In this document: positions 44,805-56,124 of the stretch, piece by piece
How positions within the stretch are numbered: the stretch's first letter is position 1
Layout: each line of letters starts with the position of its first letter
Assembly (NCBI GenBank): GCA_030280995.1
Contig: JASXTE010000005.1
Span: 682,001 to 746,000 of the forward strand
Reading direction: 5' to 3'
DNA: 64,000 nt
Source: Hemileia vastatrix
Taxonomy: Eukaryota > Basidiomycota > Pucciniomycetes > Pucciniales > Zaghouaniaceae
Made by a program: the position numbers and the translations under genes
Notes under the pieces: model-generated
The model's input: only the letters and a program-made list of their open reading frames with translations
Database searches by the model: none
What the model was told of the DNA's origin: nothing

Positions 44805-45187
44805 CTAATTAACTTCAGACTGCCACACCAGGTGCATCTTTTTCACCTTGTCTTTGTGGGAATTTGATAGGGAGCTATATATTTTCACATGATACAGTTT
44901 GTCAAAGTCTCTTTTGAAATAAGCATCTGGTATTTCTGTGTTGAGATAATCTTCATCCCATAGATAGGTGTTAAGAGCTGAAGATAAATCACTGTTCCAA
45001 TGAAAAAAGTTGTTGCCATTGGATGATAAAATTGTGCCCCTTTTTTCATGCTTCTTTAATTGTTCCTTGTAGAGATAATAGTGCTCACCACAAAGAAGGG
45101 AATCAATACCAGTGTAATGTACAGGAGAATTGCAAGGTTGTCTCTTGCCTTTTTTTTCTCATTAGAGAATGATGGCTGACTGTCCAT
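44805..45187 (-). pseudogene. Unidentified host-type gene fragment
   Basis: The - strand opens with MDSQPSFSNEKKK (45187), shifts frame in a run of eight A at 45151-45158, then reads KRQPCNSPVHYTGIDSLLCG and continues about 110 residues to a stop at 44805-44807. Visible features are a C...C-G-E-H pattern (CNSPVHY, LLCGEHYYLY), then HWNSDLSSALNTYLWDEDYL and HVKIYSSLSNSHKDKVKKM. Upstream (45190-45350) the same strand encodes Ser/Thr/Pro-rich low complexity with three stops. Unlike its neighbours it carries no transposon signature. A single homopolymer indel could also be a sequencing error. Function unknown. Confidence 0.5.
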
Positions 45188-45445
45188 ATTTTTGATCAAT
45201 TGTTGTACGACTGATGATGATGGTTACAATTAATATTATGATGATGATAATGGTGGTGGTAAAGATATTGTAGATGGTGTTGGTGTGTGTGGTGAAGGTG
45301 GTAGGGATTTTATGGTAGATGATGATAATTGTGTTGGTGTTGGTGTTATGTATTTTTTAAATCTTGTAGTTACCATCCAAAAAAATGACATTTCAAGACT
45401 TTTTAAATGGAAGGTCTGTGATTTTGCAGCAGAACAGCTAGAGGC

Positions 45446-45936
45446 CCATAACCTATAATACTGTAACCCAAGGTAGACCAGGTCATTCTTGTCGGTCTAA
45501 TATCTGGAATGGATAGAGACTGACTGGGTACACAATTTAGACTACCTAAATATGGTCTTTTTTTTACCTAACCTAGATTATGTTTATTACTAATTCTTAA
45601 TTCATAAAAATTTTTCTATCCTTATGCCCTCCCTAAAATATCCCCAACTGACGCTGGATATCCCCATCAGGGATATCTTACTTGTTGCATAGTTGTAGTA
45701 CAGAGGATGTAGAAAAAAAGCTGAATTGAAAGTGGTGAAAAAGTCCGTGACCAGTATGGTAGCAGTTTCAGTGCTTTGTCCAGAGTGAAACATATAATAT
45801 TTCATGACTCACCTATGGTAGCAGTGTCAGCGCTTTGTCCAGAGTGAACCAGAGTTAGACGTGTCAGCTGCACAACAGACTATATACATGTTATGTACTT
45901 AACAATCACTAAGCTATTACTATTCTACATTTAACA
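45446..45936 (-). repeat. Ty1/copia E5: 3' LTR
   Basis: On the - strand starts TGTTAAATGTAGAATAG at 45936 and matches the 5' LTR start at 51783 for about 120 bp (to GACACTGCTACC). Internally a 35-bp block (TGGTAGCAGTGTCAGCGC) is repeated 53 bp apart (45762 and 45815). A foldback-element end interrupts it at 45600-45697. The 3' boundary near 45446 is judged from a shared GCCCATAACCT. Confidence 0.6.
45600..45697. mobile_element. Family II foldback element, single end
   Basis: Matches the right arm of 51821-52273: CCTCCCTAAAATATCCCCAA, GGATATCCCCATCAGGGATA, then TCTTACTTGTTGCATAGTTG. No opposite end found nearby, so this is a truncated copy inside the copia LTR. Confidence 0.6.
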
Positions 45937-45949
45937 CCCCCCCCTCTTA
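45937..45949 (-). promoter_or_regulatory. Ty1/copia E5: polypurine tract
   Basis: On the - strand AAGAGGGGGGGGG lies directly before the LTR start TGTTAAATG. This is the expected site of plus-strand priming. Confidence 0.7.
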
Positions 45950-45987
45950 GTTATTTCTCCATAACCATCCACAGCTTAAATAGCTCA

Positions 45988-46018
<31 letters not shown>

Positions 46019-46042
46019 CAAGAAAACTCCCAATAAATATCT

Positions 46043-47560
46043 TTAATCTTTCCATACATTTGGTCTCAAATTCTTTGTCAAAAAATCTGCCACTTGATCC
46101 TTTGTTGAAACCCATTTAATGTCTATTTCATGAAAATAAATTTTTTTATTCACAAAATAGAAATATCTGTCAACATGTCTACAATTTTTGTCTGAAAGGT
46201 TATCTGTGGTCATAACAATAGCACCTTTGTTGTCACAATAAAGAGTTGTTGGTCCATGGCAAAAATTCACTTCACATAAAAGTTTACACATCCAAAGATC
46301 TTGACATGTTGCGTTTGACATTGCCATTAATTATGAGTGAAGTGAAGCTGTGGCCACTATTTATTGAAATTTTTATTTCCATAAGATAAGACAGTTTTTG
46401 ACCTGAAGAACATGACCACCTGTAGCCCTAGAAAATTCACCACCCCAAGTAGCATAGCAATAAACTTCTGTAGATGGATTGGCATTGATTGTCAGGAAAA
46501 GATGAAATTTCATGTCTTTGGTAAATTGTAGATATCTCAGCAAATAATTAAGCACATCCCATTCAGCTTTACCTCGTCTTAATGAATAATGTGCCAGAAA
46601 TTTGACAGGATATGCCAAATCAGGCCTTGATCCAGCTACAAGATATGATAAAGAACCAATAATAGACAGAAATTTGAGAGGTTCCAGCGGAGGATGAGAT
46701 TTTTCCTTTAAACATACCAAAGAAAGACCCATTGGTAAAGGTAAGTGAGAATTAAGACCAGTTTGATTGTGTTCATTTAGAATTTTTTTTGACAAGAGCT
46801 GTTTGATTAATAGTAAAACCTTTGGAACATTTTGAAATTTATAGACCAACAATAGAAGAGATACCACCAGACCATTTTACCTTTAAATTACTTCCCATTT
46901 CCGTTTCTATCTCCATCAAAACCACATCACTACTCCCTACCACCACACTATCATCCACATGAATACACAACATTCCCTTGGAATGCTATTTTTCTAGGAT
47001 ATATACACTTGAATCCTGATTGCTTGATCTGTAACCCAAATTTTCCAGAATTTAACTGAGATGTTTCCACCAGCACCAGGATGCTTTCTTAGTACCATAT
47101 AGAGCTTTCCTAAGTTATAAGACATTATTTGGATTAACAAACTCAAAACCTTCAGGTTGCTTGACATAAAGTTCCTCCTCAAGATCACTATGGAGATAGG
47201 CTGCAGTGACATCAAAAATTTTGATCAGCCAGTTGTAGATAGCAGCTAGAGTGAGAATCAGACGCAGAGAGTCAAAGGTAGCTGTGGGAGTAAAAGTTTC
47301 ATTAAAATCAATTACTTCAATTTTTTTGAACCCTTGAGCTACATATTGCACCTGGTGTTTGATGATATTTTCAAATTTATCCCTTTTTAGAGAAAAACCC
47401 CATCAAGCACCTGTGACAGTTTTTCCAGGAGAAAGAGGAACAATATCCTATACCTTTATGTTAGACATGTTGTCTAATTCTTCAAGGCAATCTGACTTCC
47501 ATTCAACTGCATATGGATGCTTCTTTGCCTGCTTGAAATTCTGAGGTAGGCTTTTGGAGA
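46043..47560 (-). pseudogene. Ty1/copia E5: reverse transcriptase and RNase H, degenerate
   Basis: RT_copia-type sequence: YVAQGFKKIEVIDFNETFTP and LRLILTLAAIYNWLIKIFDV (47115-47351), EEELYVKQPEGFEF, then the active site CIHVDDSVVVGSSD near 46940-46970 with both Asp. After several frameshifts RNase H follows (46043-46327): TLYCDNKGAIVMTTDNLSDK, then IKWVSTKDQVADFLTKNLRP, the usual copia RNase H end. Order integrase then RT is the Ty1/copia arrangement. Stops and frame changes rule out function. Confidence 0.85.
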
Positions 47561-47599
47561 GTTCACAAGCATTATTGTTAATGAAATCAACCATAACAT

Positions 47600-49136
47600 C
47601 TTGGGCAGCAATAGTTTATTCTGCTGTAAAATTACCAAATTTCAGTTTATTCAAAATAAATGCTAGATCAACTTTAGATTGAAATGCGGCAGGATGTGAA
47701 ACTGTGAGTGTCTTGGTATCATCCTTGTTTCCTTCAGGGATGAAATTTTCCATTGCTTACTGAACAAAAGAATTAGGCTCTGGATTCCAAAAAATCCAAC
47801 CTTTACCATCATCAAAAAAACCAACAACCCTGCAACACATAGCCTGGACCTCCATTCTTGTTCTTTTTTCAGTTGGAATGTGCACATATGCCCACTGACC
47901 AAAAAATTTTACAGGTGATAAGTCCACTTTTTTGTTGAAAATGATTTGGTATTGGGTACTGTCAGTAACTCTCACATTTGGTAATTTATTGTGAATTAAA
48001 GAAGCCCAACAACAAGCAAAAGTCAAAAAAATGGGAGGCAGATTTGATGCAACAAGGATTGTCCTGGAAATTTCACCAATAGTTTCATTGAATCTTTAAG
48101 CCATTCCATTCTGTTCATGGTGATAAGGCATAGAGTTTTCATGGAGGATAACATGTTTGGAGAGGTATTCAGAGAATCTCTTGTTCATGTATTCTTTACC
48201 ATTCTCAGTTCTGAGGATTTTGAGATGTCAATTAGTGATGTTTTCTAAATGAGTTTTGAAGTTAATAAAAGCATCAAAAACATCTTACTTCTTCTTTAGA
48301 GCAAAAACCTCCCCATAAGTTGAGAAGGATTCTCTGAAAGTAGCCACATAAACTTCACCTTTATCTGTGACATCAACCATGGGCCCTACTAAATCAGAAA
48401 CAACAAGATCCATGAGCTCATGGGTACACTTGGATGCTCTTCACATATTCTTCCTTTTGCTTTTTGACACAGCACAAATATCACAGTGTAATCTGCATGA
48501 GGGAATATAAGATGGTGCGTTTTTGCAAAGACCTTTTTTGTAAAGCCTCTGTAGAACTCTGGTGCTTGTGTGTCCAAGATGGAAATGCCAATCCATGATT
48601 GAGTCAGGAACCACAGTTGGATAAGTAATTTTTGAAGGGGGTGAGGGAACAAAAGGGGCAGGAAGGGTAGCAGATGACAAAGAGTTAAAATAACTCATTT
48701 CAAAAAAATAGGTCTCTAGTGCACAAGGATAAACTAGATCAACTTTCCATTTTTTACCAGAAGAAGATTTAAGAGCTAGAAATAATATTTTTTTGTTTTT
48801 TGAAATAACATAATCATGATTTTGATTAAAAGAAAGAGAGATGCCATTATCTAATACATCTAAAGGATAAATAAGAGTTGATTTTGCTCTGTCAAAATAG
48901 AAAACACCTCTGAGTGTAACTAATTCTCCATCATATCCTTTAATAAACATGTTTCCATGACCAGTAATGAAAGCAGAACCAGAATCAGTTGCATTTTTGA
49001 CTGGAATAGGAGTGTACAAACTTTTGAAGTCAGAGAGAAGATGTACATCACCAGTGACATGATGTGTGGCACCAGAATCAAAAACACCTTTCTTAATCTT
49101 TACTGTCTTGTTCCTCAGTCCAGCTATTAGTACCAA
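47600..49136 (-). pseudogene. Ty1/copia E5: protease and integrase, degenerate
   Basis: Protease active site FDSGATHHVTGD near 49075 is intact. Pre-integrase zinc finger: DWHFHLGHTSTRVLQRL, then LHCDICAVSKSKRK (48441-48600). Integrase core: first Asp in DLVVSDLVGPM (about 48390); the second motif reads RTENGKEYMN, Glu where copia elements have Asp; the Glu motif reads HEQNGMA then a stop (TAA at about 48096-48098) exactly at the catalytic Glu codon. Further downstream LIHNKLPNVRVTDSTQYQII and VVGFFDDGKGWIFW are typical of copia integrase C-termini. Two of three catalytic residues are lost. Confidence 0.88.
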
Positions 49137-49139
49137 AAT

Positions 49140-49569
49140 ATATCTCTTTTAAAGCAGTAATAAGAACATATAGCATTTTACAGCTGATTTTGTTTAACAG
49201 GGTTTTGAGAAACTTTGAGCTGGTTGTTCTCCCTTTCTGTTTTTCAGTGATTTTCAGATGATATTCATACTGTCCTTATTATCACAAGCAAAAGCTTCAC
49301 ATTGACCCCAAACTGCCACATTAAAACCTTTACTGTTGGGATCATACAGACAAGTGTTCTGGAAATTTTCAGAGGACTTTCAGTAAAAAAAGGAGTAGTC
49401 AGGTTTTTTATTTTCAGAGAAGTAACTGTCCATGCAGCCTTTTTTGAAGGCCAAAGATGAAAAAGAATCCTGTTCAGTTGTGTCGGGATGGTCTTTTGGT
49501 CTAGAAGATTTTGTTGGAGGTTTAACGGTGTTGGTAGGTAGAGTTTGAAGATTTCAAAGTCAAAGGTAT
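49140..49569 (-). pseudogene. Ty1/copia E5: gag C-terminal part
   Basis: The - strand reads PTNTVKPPTKSSRPKDHPD, LAFKKGCMDSYFSENKKPDY, NTCLYDPNSKGFNVAVW and GQCEAFACDNKD, with stops. It links gag to protease. An insertion of about 720 bp separates it from the gag N-terminal half. Cys residues are present, but no intact CCHC knuckle is visible. Confidence 0.6.
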
Positions 49570-50292
49570 GTGAGGAGTTATCTTTTGTTTTATTTACTCA
49601 AATTTGAAGGTAAAAATTTTTATAATTATTATTATAATTAATGATTTTAGAAATATGTGGTGTAAATACTAAAACAATAAATTGTAGTAATAAATAATAT
49701 TTGGTTTGTAATATATAAAATAAATGTGTAAGTAAAGGGTGCCTTAAAACAACCAGAAAGGGGAGGCCTTATATAGGCAAAAGAGAGACAAAGCACGTAG
49801 TTGAAATCTTATATACAGGATTATGAGAGGAGAAAAAGAAAATTCCAGATAAATATTTTCAAATAATAAGATTGTTCTAGAAAGAATGTGTTTAAAGTAT
49901 GTATTTACTGTATATGTCAAAATAAATTGATTTATTTAAAAATTACTGTAAGTGTCATCTTTAAATAAGTATTTTGAATTTTTTGTATATATTTATTTTT
50001 ATTTTAATATTAATTTTTATTTCAATATTGATTTTTAATTTATTAATTTTTATTTTAATATTCTTTTAACCTGTCATTGAGCACGGTGTTAGAAAATAAA
50101 ATATAAGGGACATTTTAATATTAATTTTAGTTATTTACTAAATTTAATTTTTTATAACTAGTTAATTTATTACAAGTAAATTTAAAGTAAATATATTATA
50201 ATTAATAATAATATATAAGGAATAAAAAGGTGTGGTTTCATCCCAGTAAATAATTAATTATTTTACTGGGTAAGTCTAGCAGCCTGGCTGAC
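49570..50292 (-). repeat. Solo-LTR-like insertion within copia gag
   Basis: Lies between the two gag halves. On the - strand it starts TGTCAGCCAGGCTGCTAG at 50292, has an inverted repeat around AATTAATT (about 50246-50273), a TATA-like CCTATATAAGGCC near 49770-49785, and may end at CTCCTCACA near 49571. The 50080-50292 part is shared with 8203-8402. No target duplication confirmed. Confidence 0.5.
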
Positions 50293-51503
50293 AAGTTGTC
50301 AGTTCAAAAGCTGTGGAAAGAGTAGGAGCATTGGAAGAAGATTGGGATGAATTGATAAATGAATTTTGAAGAAAATTCATCATTTCATCAAAGGAAGGTT
50401 GAGAGATGTGTTTTTGCAATTCAAAATGATGATTTGCTTCAGTTGAAAGATGACTAACTGATGATGGTAATAAGAGTTGGGTGAACACTGCTGCCATTTT
50501 GTCAAAACCAAAAACAAAACCTGAATGTTTAACCGCCTCTAAGAGTGATTTCACTTTTTCTCCATGTTCCATGATGTTAGTGAAAGGAGAGTTTTTAACA
50601 TTTAAAAGATTGCTAAAAAGAGCCATGTAAGCAGTGTGAGATGCTTTATCAAATTTGGAACTGAGAATAGAAAATGCTTTATAGCTTGTAATGCCAACAT
50701 TGATGAAAGCTTGAAGTCTTTCATCAATGGTGTTGTAGATAGCATGCTAGCTCATCTCGTTTTCAAACTTAGTTATCATATTTTATGGCGGCAGCAACTG
50801 ATATATATTTAGTTGAGCATACATGTTGCACTAAAAAAATGTTAATATTTTTTACCCATGTTTTCCAGTTGGAGCCATCAGGTTTTAGCTTTGAAATTTT
50901 ATTTGTGTGTTGTATTATTTGGTCAATAACTTCGGCACAATCCTTTCCTTTATAAGTTACAAGTGGGCCATGATCATTGTCTGATATAAATGAGTCGCTG
51001 CTCAAAGAAGAATGAGGACTGGAGTGTTGTGCATGACTGGTTACCGCATTGCGCAACAACAAGGCATGCATACAATGGTGTCTCATTTGTTGCAAATGTA
51101 AACCATTGTCATGCCGTGATGACATTTGAGGAAAGGTAGGGTCCATGTTAACGGGTTGAAGATGAGGGGGAGGATCACGTGTAGGCGCTCAGCAATTTGT
51201 GCGCGGCAGATTGGAAGCAAGGAGTTGAATGGGGGAAAGGGGAACTGGCAGTTGAGGTTGAGTGTCGGGTAGACAAGCAAGAGGGGTGTCTGGAGGGGCA
51301 GGAGTTGGTTGGCGAGCAGTGCTCACGCTGCCACTAGAAGAAGTAGGGGAAGATGGGGTACCCAAGAACAAATGCAAGTGTCGCCTTGTGCAGGTGTTGA
51401 GAGTAGGAGGGGGATTTAAACTTTGTAACTCACCACTAAGGGGTGTTGGGCGCTTGCGAGCTATGCAAGGGAAAGATTGAAAGGGATTAGGGGAAGTCAG
51501 CAT
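50293..51503 (-). pseudogene. Ty1/copia E5: gag N-terminal part
   Basis: The - strand begins with a Pro/Ser/Thr-rich frame (51503-51189, RKRPTPLSGELQS and PAPPDTPLACLPDTQPQLPV), then 51146-50769 with His/Ser-rich sequence and KLKPDGSNWKTWVKNINIFL, resembling the start of copia gag (GSNW..W). After stops a further frame (50626-50276) gives NLLNVKNSPFTNIMEHGEKV and KMAAVFTQLLLPSSVSHLST, the typical gag helical region. Capsid protein of the particle. Broken by stops and the insertion at 50292. Confidence 0.7.
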
Positions 51504-51653
51504 GAATTAGATGGCCGATAAAAAAAAAGCAAGGTGGAGAAAACTTGACACCAGGCAAAAGACACATTTAATGTGAGGCAAGCACGGGGCACACAAAATT
51601 TTCTAAGAAATTACAAGATTGTGATTACTGCTAGTAACAAATCAGGGACAGCC

Positions 51654-51783
51654 CATAACCTAAGGTAGCAGTGTCAGCGCTTTGTCCGGAGTGAACCGGA
51701 GTTAGACTCGTCAGCTGCACCACAGACTATATACATGTTATGTACTTAACAATCACTAAGCTATTACTATTCTACACTTAACA
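51654..51783 (-). repeat. Ty1/copia E5: 5' LTR
   Basis: On the - strand starts TGTTAAGTGTAGAATAG at 51783 and matches 45936-45813 over about 120 bp. It is shorter than the 3' LTR because that copy has an internal duplication and an inserted element. PBS not confidently identified. Confidence 0.65.
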
Positions 51784-51820
51784 CCCAGAATAAAACATGA
51801 AAAATGACCCAGTCTTCTTA

Positions 51821-52273
51821 CACTACGCACCAAGTAAGATATCCCTGATGGGGATATCCGGCGCGAGTTAGGTATATTATAGTGAGAGACATAAGGATAG
51901 AAAAATATGTGCAAGAAAAATATGTGTGAGATAAATATTTTCCAGGAAAATATGTGCAAAAAAAAGATGTGAGGATAATAAATTTAAGAAAAATATCTTG
52001 CAACCATGGGAAACTGTGTTTTGTACTTTTGTTTTTTCCGAAAAAAAGATTTTTTATTTCATTTTTTATTTTTTTCTGTTTTTTTACAATTTTTTTTTGA
52101 AAAAAAATATTCTCATGGTCACAAATGATTTTTCTTACACTTACGTTTCTCGCACATATTTTTCGTGCACTTACTTTTCTTACATATATTTTTCTGACCT
52201 TATGTCCCTCCCTAAAATATCCCTAACTCGTGCTGGATATCCTCATCAGGGATATCTTACTAGGTGCGTAGTG
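51821..52273. mobile_element. CACTA-type foldback element, family II
   Basis: 453 bp with long inverted ends (about 120 bp each). Left: CACTACGCACCAAGTAAGAT, ATCCCTGATGGGGATATCC. Right, read inward: CACTACGCACCTAGTAAGAT, ATCCCTGATGAGGATATCC. TTA flanks both sides. Each arm carries repeated (G/C)AAAAATATGTG(C/A) blocks; the centre is T-rich. The first nine bases (CACTACGCA) equal the family I consensus, so the two families may use the same transposase. Open frames inside are artefacts of the repeats. Confidence 0.85.
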
Positions 52274-52415
52274 TTACTGCCTCACATGCAATTTTTCTAA
52301 ATATAGAATATGTCTGTGTATGGTGCGTCCGACTAGCTTTTCTCCCAAATATAGTATATGATGTCATTTGGGTTGTTGCCGGAGCAATTCAAGGCTGTCG
52401 CCGGATCACTCCCCT

Positions 52416-52760
52416 AAATTTATTGACAGCCCAAAATTTGAGCTGCAGTATTTTATGACATCAATTCATTTTGTGATCCACTACCAAATTTGTGTGTTGC
52501 GCCACACGGCGTAACAATTGCCTACCGGTTGTTTAACAAATACATAACAATTATTGTTGATTGCTAGGGGGCATAAAGATTGTTATGTATCTATTATGCA
52601 CATTTGTGGTGTTGGTAGTATGACAATCGGGTTGATTTCTCTGTTGCTTCGCCCCTTTACATCATCTGAGTTAAAAGAGAAGTCAAACAGACTGTCACAA
52701 AATGAATCGAATAAGTCAAAAAATATACGGCAGCTCAACTTTTGAGCTGTCAATAAATTT
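52416..52760. mobile_element. Inverted-repeat element, family IV, upstream of gene
   Basis: Arms of about 60-65 bp: AAATTTATTGACAGCCCAAA on the left (52416-52476) and, inward from the right (52760-52695), AAATTTATTGACAGCTCAAA, both continuing to AATTCATTTTGTGA. The right arm contains a near-palindrome AGCTCAACTTTTGAGCT. No ORF. It lies 300 bp upstream of the 53060 start codon. Superfamily and target duplication unresolved. Confidence 0.7.
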
Positions 52761-53059
52761 CCGAAAATTTTCATTTTTTTATCAATGTTTTCAGATCTGG
52801 CTGTAAAATGTTAGGCATGGTTACAGAAAAGTGCTGTATGTACGCAGCTGTCTCCCGTTTGTTGCACGTCTTACCTTCATGAAAAGAGGAAGAGAAATTT
52901 TCTACTTTGCATTCACTGGACTTCTACTCGCTTTGCAAAACTCCGTAACTAAGAACGGGTGTTTTTAAAAATCACTTGACTAAGAAAATAATTTTTTTGA
53001 CAGCAGACTAGTATTTGTGCCGTTAGGTTTTTTCTAGCCACTTTTAACTTGATCACAAT

Positions 53060-56000
53060 ATGGTGTTCCCTTTATATTTAATAGGCGTTTTTATACTAGT
53101 GAACTTTACTAGTGCTCTCATCACAACATTGAAAGAGAATGTGCCAACATCCACTTCCGAAATGATGACGTCTAACCGTATGAAATTGGTAAATAAATCA
53201 AAAACAACATGGGGCTATGATTTTTCCTTCAAAGACCACAAAATCTCGGCTGAAGAATTGGACCACAATATTAACAAGGAACTAAAAGTTTTGAAGTACA
53301 TGCCACGGGAAGATCTTCCAACACATTCAGAAGGTTGGTATTCAAAACCTGATAGATCTTAGATAAATTTCTTATGCACACTTTTTTTGGACTCGGGTTG
53401 TTGGGGGGGGGCGATTATTTCATTACGTAAAAATAAGTTAAGGTAATCAGACAACGTGTTGCGAGACTTGCAAGCACTGTGCAATTTTTAGGAGAAATCC
53501 ATTTTTCAGGTACTTTTTTTTTGTGAAAGGTTCAAAAGATTGGCCTGACCCTAACTATCTAAACTTTATAGATGAAGTTGAGCCTTTGCTTGGAATTACT
53601 GAAGTAAAGCAACTTCTGAAGGGCTTAATGATGCTTACAGTTCCTGGACTGACATGGGTCGGTAAGTAATTAAAACGATAGTGACCAGATCATTGGAGTA
53701 AAGCACTTCTATTTTTTCAGATGTCCTTGAATTTGCAGGGCGTTTTCACATCTGGTCTAGAAATGTTCATTTGGCTCCTTATTTATCTCTTATGCGCTGG
53801 GAGAACCAGAAAATATTTATAGAATTTAGGATGGACACATTATCGCTGATAACCGAGTTCCTTCATCTTCGATCGACTCTGAGACAACTGCTGCAATCAT
53901 CCGAATACGCAAATACATTTAGGATTAAGATCGTAAGGTTGATAAGAGAATTTTTTGAAGATCAAATAGGTGAATGCTAATTTCAAAAAACAACCAAAAA
54001 TGAAACTCTGATGTTGTCTTTTTACATAATAGTTGAAATAGATAAAATAGATAAAATAGATGAACTTGTATATTACTTTAAAATCCTAATGGTCAATCAA
54101 AACGATAAAGCACAAGCTGGCATGGTGAGTACACGCTTAAAGCATGCCTTCCCATCTCAAGATTATGAGCTTCCAAGACAAAAGTTAATGAAAGATAAAT
54201 AATCTCCGCAATCAATACTAAAACATTTTAATCCACCAGAAGATGTTTGATACGAAAGAAACACAACAAATACGTTCTTTATTTCGATGCGTTTTGGATT
54301 ACCATGGCAAAACTCAACCTATAATTAAGAGAATTTCCGAGGTAGCCATATTATTTAGCGAAATTGAAAAACCACAATCCACACACGCAGATGTTGACGC
54401 AAGTTCTAGAATTAAAGGTGATTTTATATTGATTTATCGCTATGCTTTGATTGGCGCCTGTCGTCATGTTTAACTAATGAAGATTATGTAGCCCACCCTC
54501 TAATCCATGTGTTGGAACTACAGACAGAAATACTGAAAAAACTTTACAGCAGGAATTACGAAATATGTCGCTTTGATATACACCTGCAATCACCCTGGCC
54601 AGCCCAAATTCCCGACTTGTTTTTTTTAAAAAAGGCATTGCCAAAAGCTGACAGTATGTCATTCCAAACAACGCTTTTAAATTATGAGCAAGCAGCGAGG
54701 CCTCAACTTCAAGTCTGCAGATTATACATCTCATTCATTGAAGCAGGGCTTTCGCAAGTAAAAATAACCAACGGTCTGGCACGGAGATTTTTGAGTACGG
54801 GTTTTTATTTTTAAAAAATAAAAAGCTAACAATTTGCATTTTGTCCAATTTAAGAATCAGAAATTAATATTTGGAAGGATATAAGAATTGACAAGCATCT
54901 TTCTAATAATTTTTAGTGAAGAAAAAATATCCAGAAGAAATAACTATTCCTACTGTGAAAACTATTAGACTTCTGATGAAAGGGAGTGGAGAATGGCTTG
55001 AAACTGCTAACTTGCATTTCAGCTTTGCTAGAGGTAAGTCACAAATAAACATTTACTTTCTCAATTCGACTAACTTCAGAAATCTATAAAGTACCTTTTT
55101 TTTGGGAAAGTGCCCTCAAATCAATTATCATTTTGCAAAATATCTGTAAAAAATCTGGTAAGATAGTGGGTTAAATCTTAAAAACTTGACTAAGCATTAA
55201 TCAACTTTTTAGGGATTGAGACCAGTAAAATTCTCAATTCTAACTTTGGCAAAAGAAAAGTCAGCCAGTCACTTCTAAACAGTGTCAAATTAATTGAAGA
55301 TTATGTTTGCAAAATATATTTATTGAAAAACAGAATTATTGAAGTCACAAAAGAAGTCATTTTTAAATTAAATATTAATCAACAAAATTATTTGATGTCT
55401 ATAGGGATTGATAACAGTAAAATACGCTTCAAAAGATTTTCATCTTGTTTGTAATATTCAACGTTTTAAGTTTTATTGAAAAAAATAGTTTTGCTGATTT
55501 GAATGTCTCATTTTCTTATCAACCTAGATGTTTTTGATTTAATGATATGCTATTCACACAAAAATGTGTCAGGAAAGCTGGAATATAAGCTTCAACATGC
55601 TCTAGATAGATTTTCCCAAAGCCTTAAGCATCTCATTACAATCAATAGTAAAAAGGGGTCTTATGAAGAAAAAAAAATACTCAATATCTTACTTGTTCAG
55701 TGGAAAGCCTACACACTCACTCTGCACAGCTTGTTGAAATTTCACGTCTTGAATTTTTTACCCAACATCATGGAGAAAAAATTTGTTTCAGATATGTACA
55801 GCAATAGTGGTATGAGCTACAATGTTCTTTTCTAGAGATATTCACTGACAATTTCATATTATTACAGATGCCTATTTTCAAGATTTTTTGAGCTTTTACA
55901 TAATGTTGATAAAATCAATTCAAACATTGATAACTGAAAAAGTTGGTAGAGAGTTTGGCATATTGAAGTATATAAGTCAGCCTTCCCATGACCAATTGCG

Positions 56001-56124
56001 ATATAAGGGTTATGGGTCTACTAAATCCTTTAAAACTTTATCCTATAGGTTTCAAATGAATTCCAAAAGTTTGATGTGCTTATTAGATCTGATGAGAAGT
56101 AATGAAAATATGAGAAGAATTTAG
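53060..56124 (+). CDS. Predicted secreted protein, 739 aa, 11 exons
   Basis: Model: join 53060-53337, 53510-53661, 53721-53969, 54033-54124, 54240-54417, 54492-54794, 54917-55033, 55080-55157, 55213-55446, 55528-55809, 55868-56124. All ten introns are GT-AG (donors include GTAAGT twice and GTGAGT), 46-172 bp, some with CTAAC-like branch sites. Exons total 2220 bp and every junction keeps frame. The N-terminus MVFPLYLIGVFILVNFTSA is a signal peptide with probable cleavage after residue 19; there is no later membrane segment. The rest is Leu/Lys/Ser-rich, Cys-poor and mostly helical-looking, with an IDKIDKIDEL repeat in exon 4. No domain recognised. Secretion is well supported; an effector role is only inference. 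Weakest junction: donor 55447 (GTTTGT). An upstream TATA box is not obvious. It is the only intact host-like gene here, flanked by small transposons. Confidence 0.8.

Noticed and set aside
54011..54202. Gene ending at the 54200 stop codon
   Set aside because: The frame does run to a stop, but a consensus GTGAGT donor at 54125 and an acceptor at 54239 keep phase and extend the gene through seven further exons.
54474..54734. 86-codon - strand frame opposite exon 6
   Set aside because: Shadow of the spliced gene on the + strand, which has consistent phase across ten introns.
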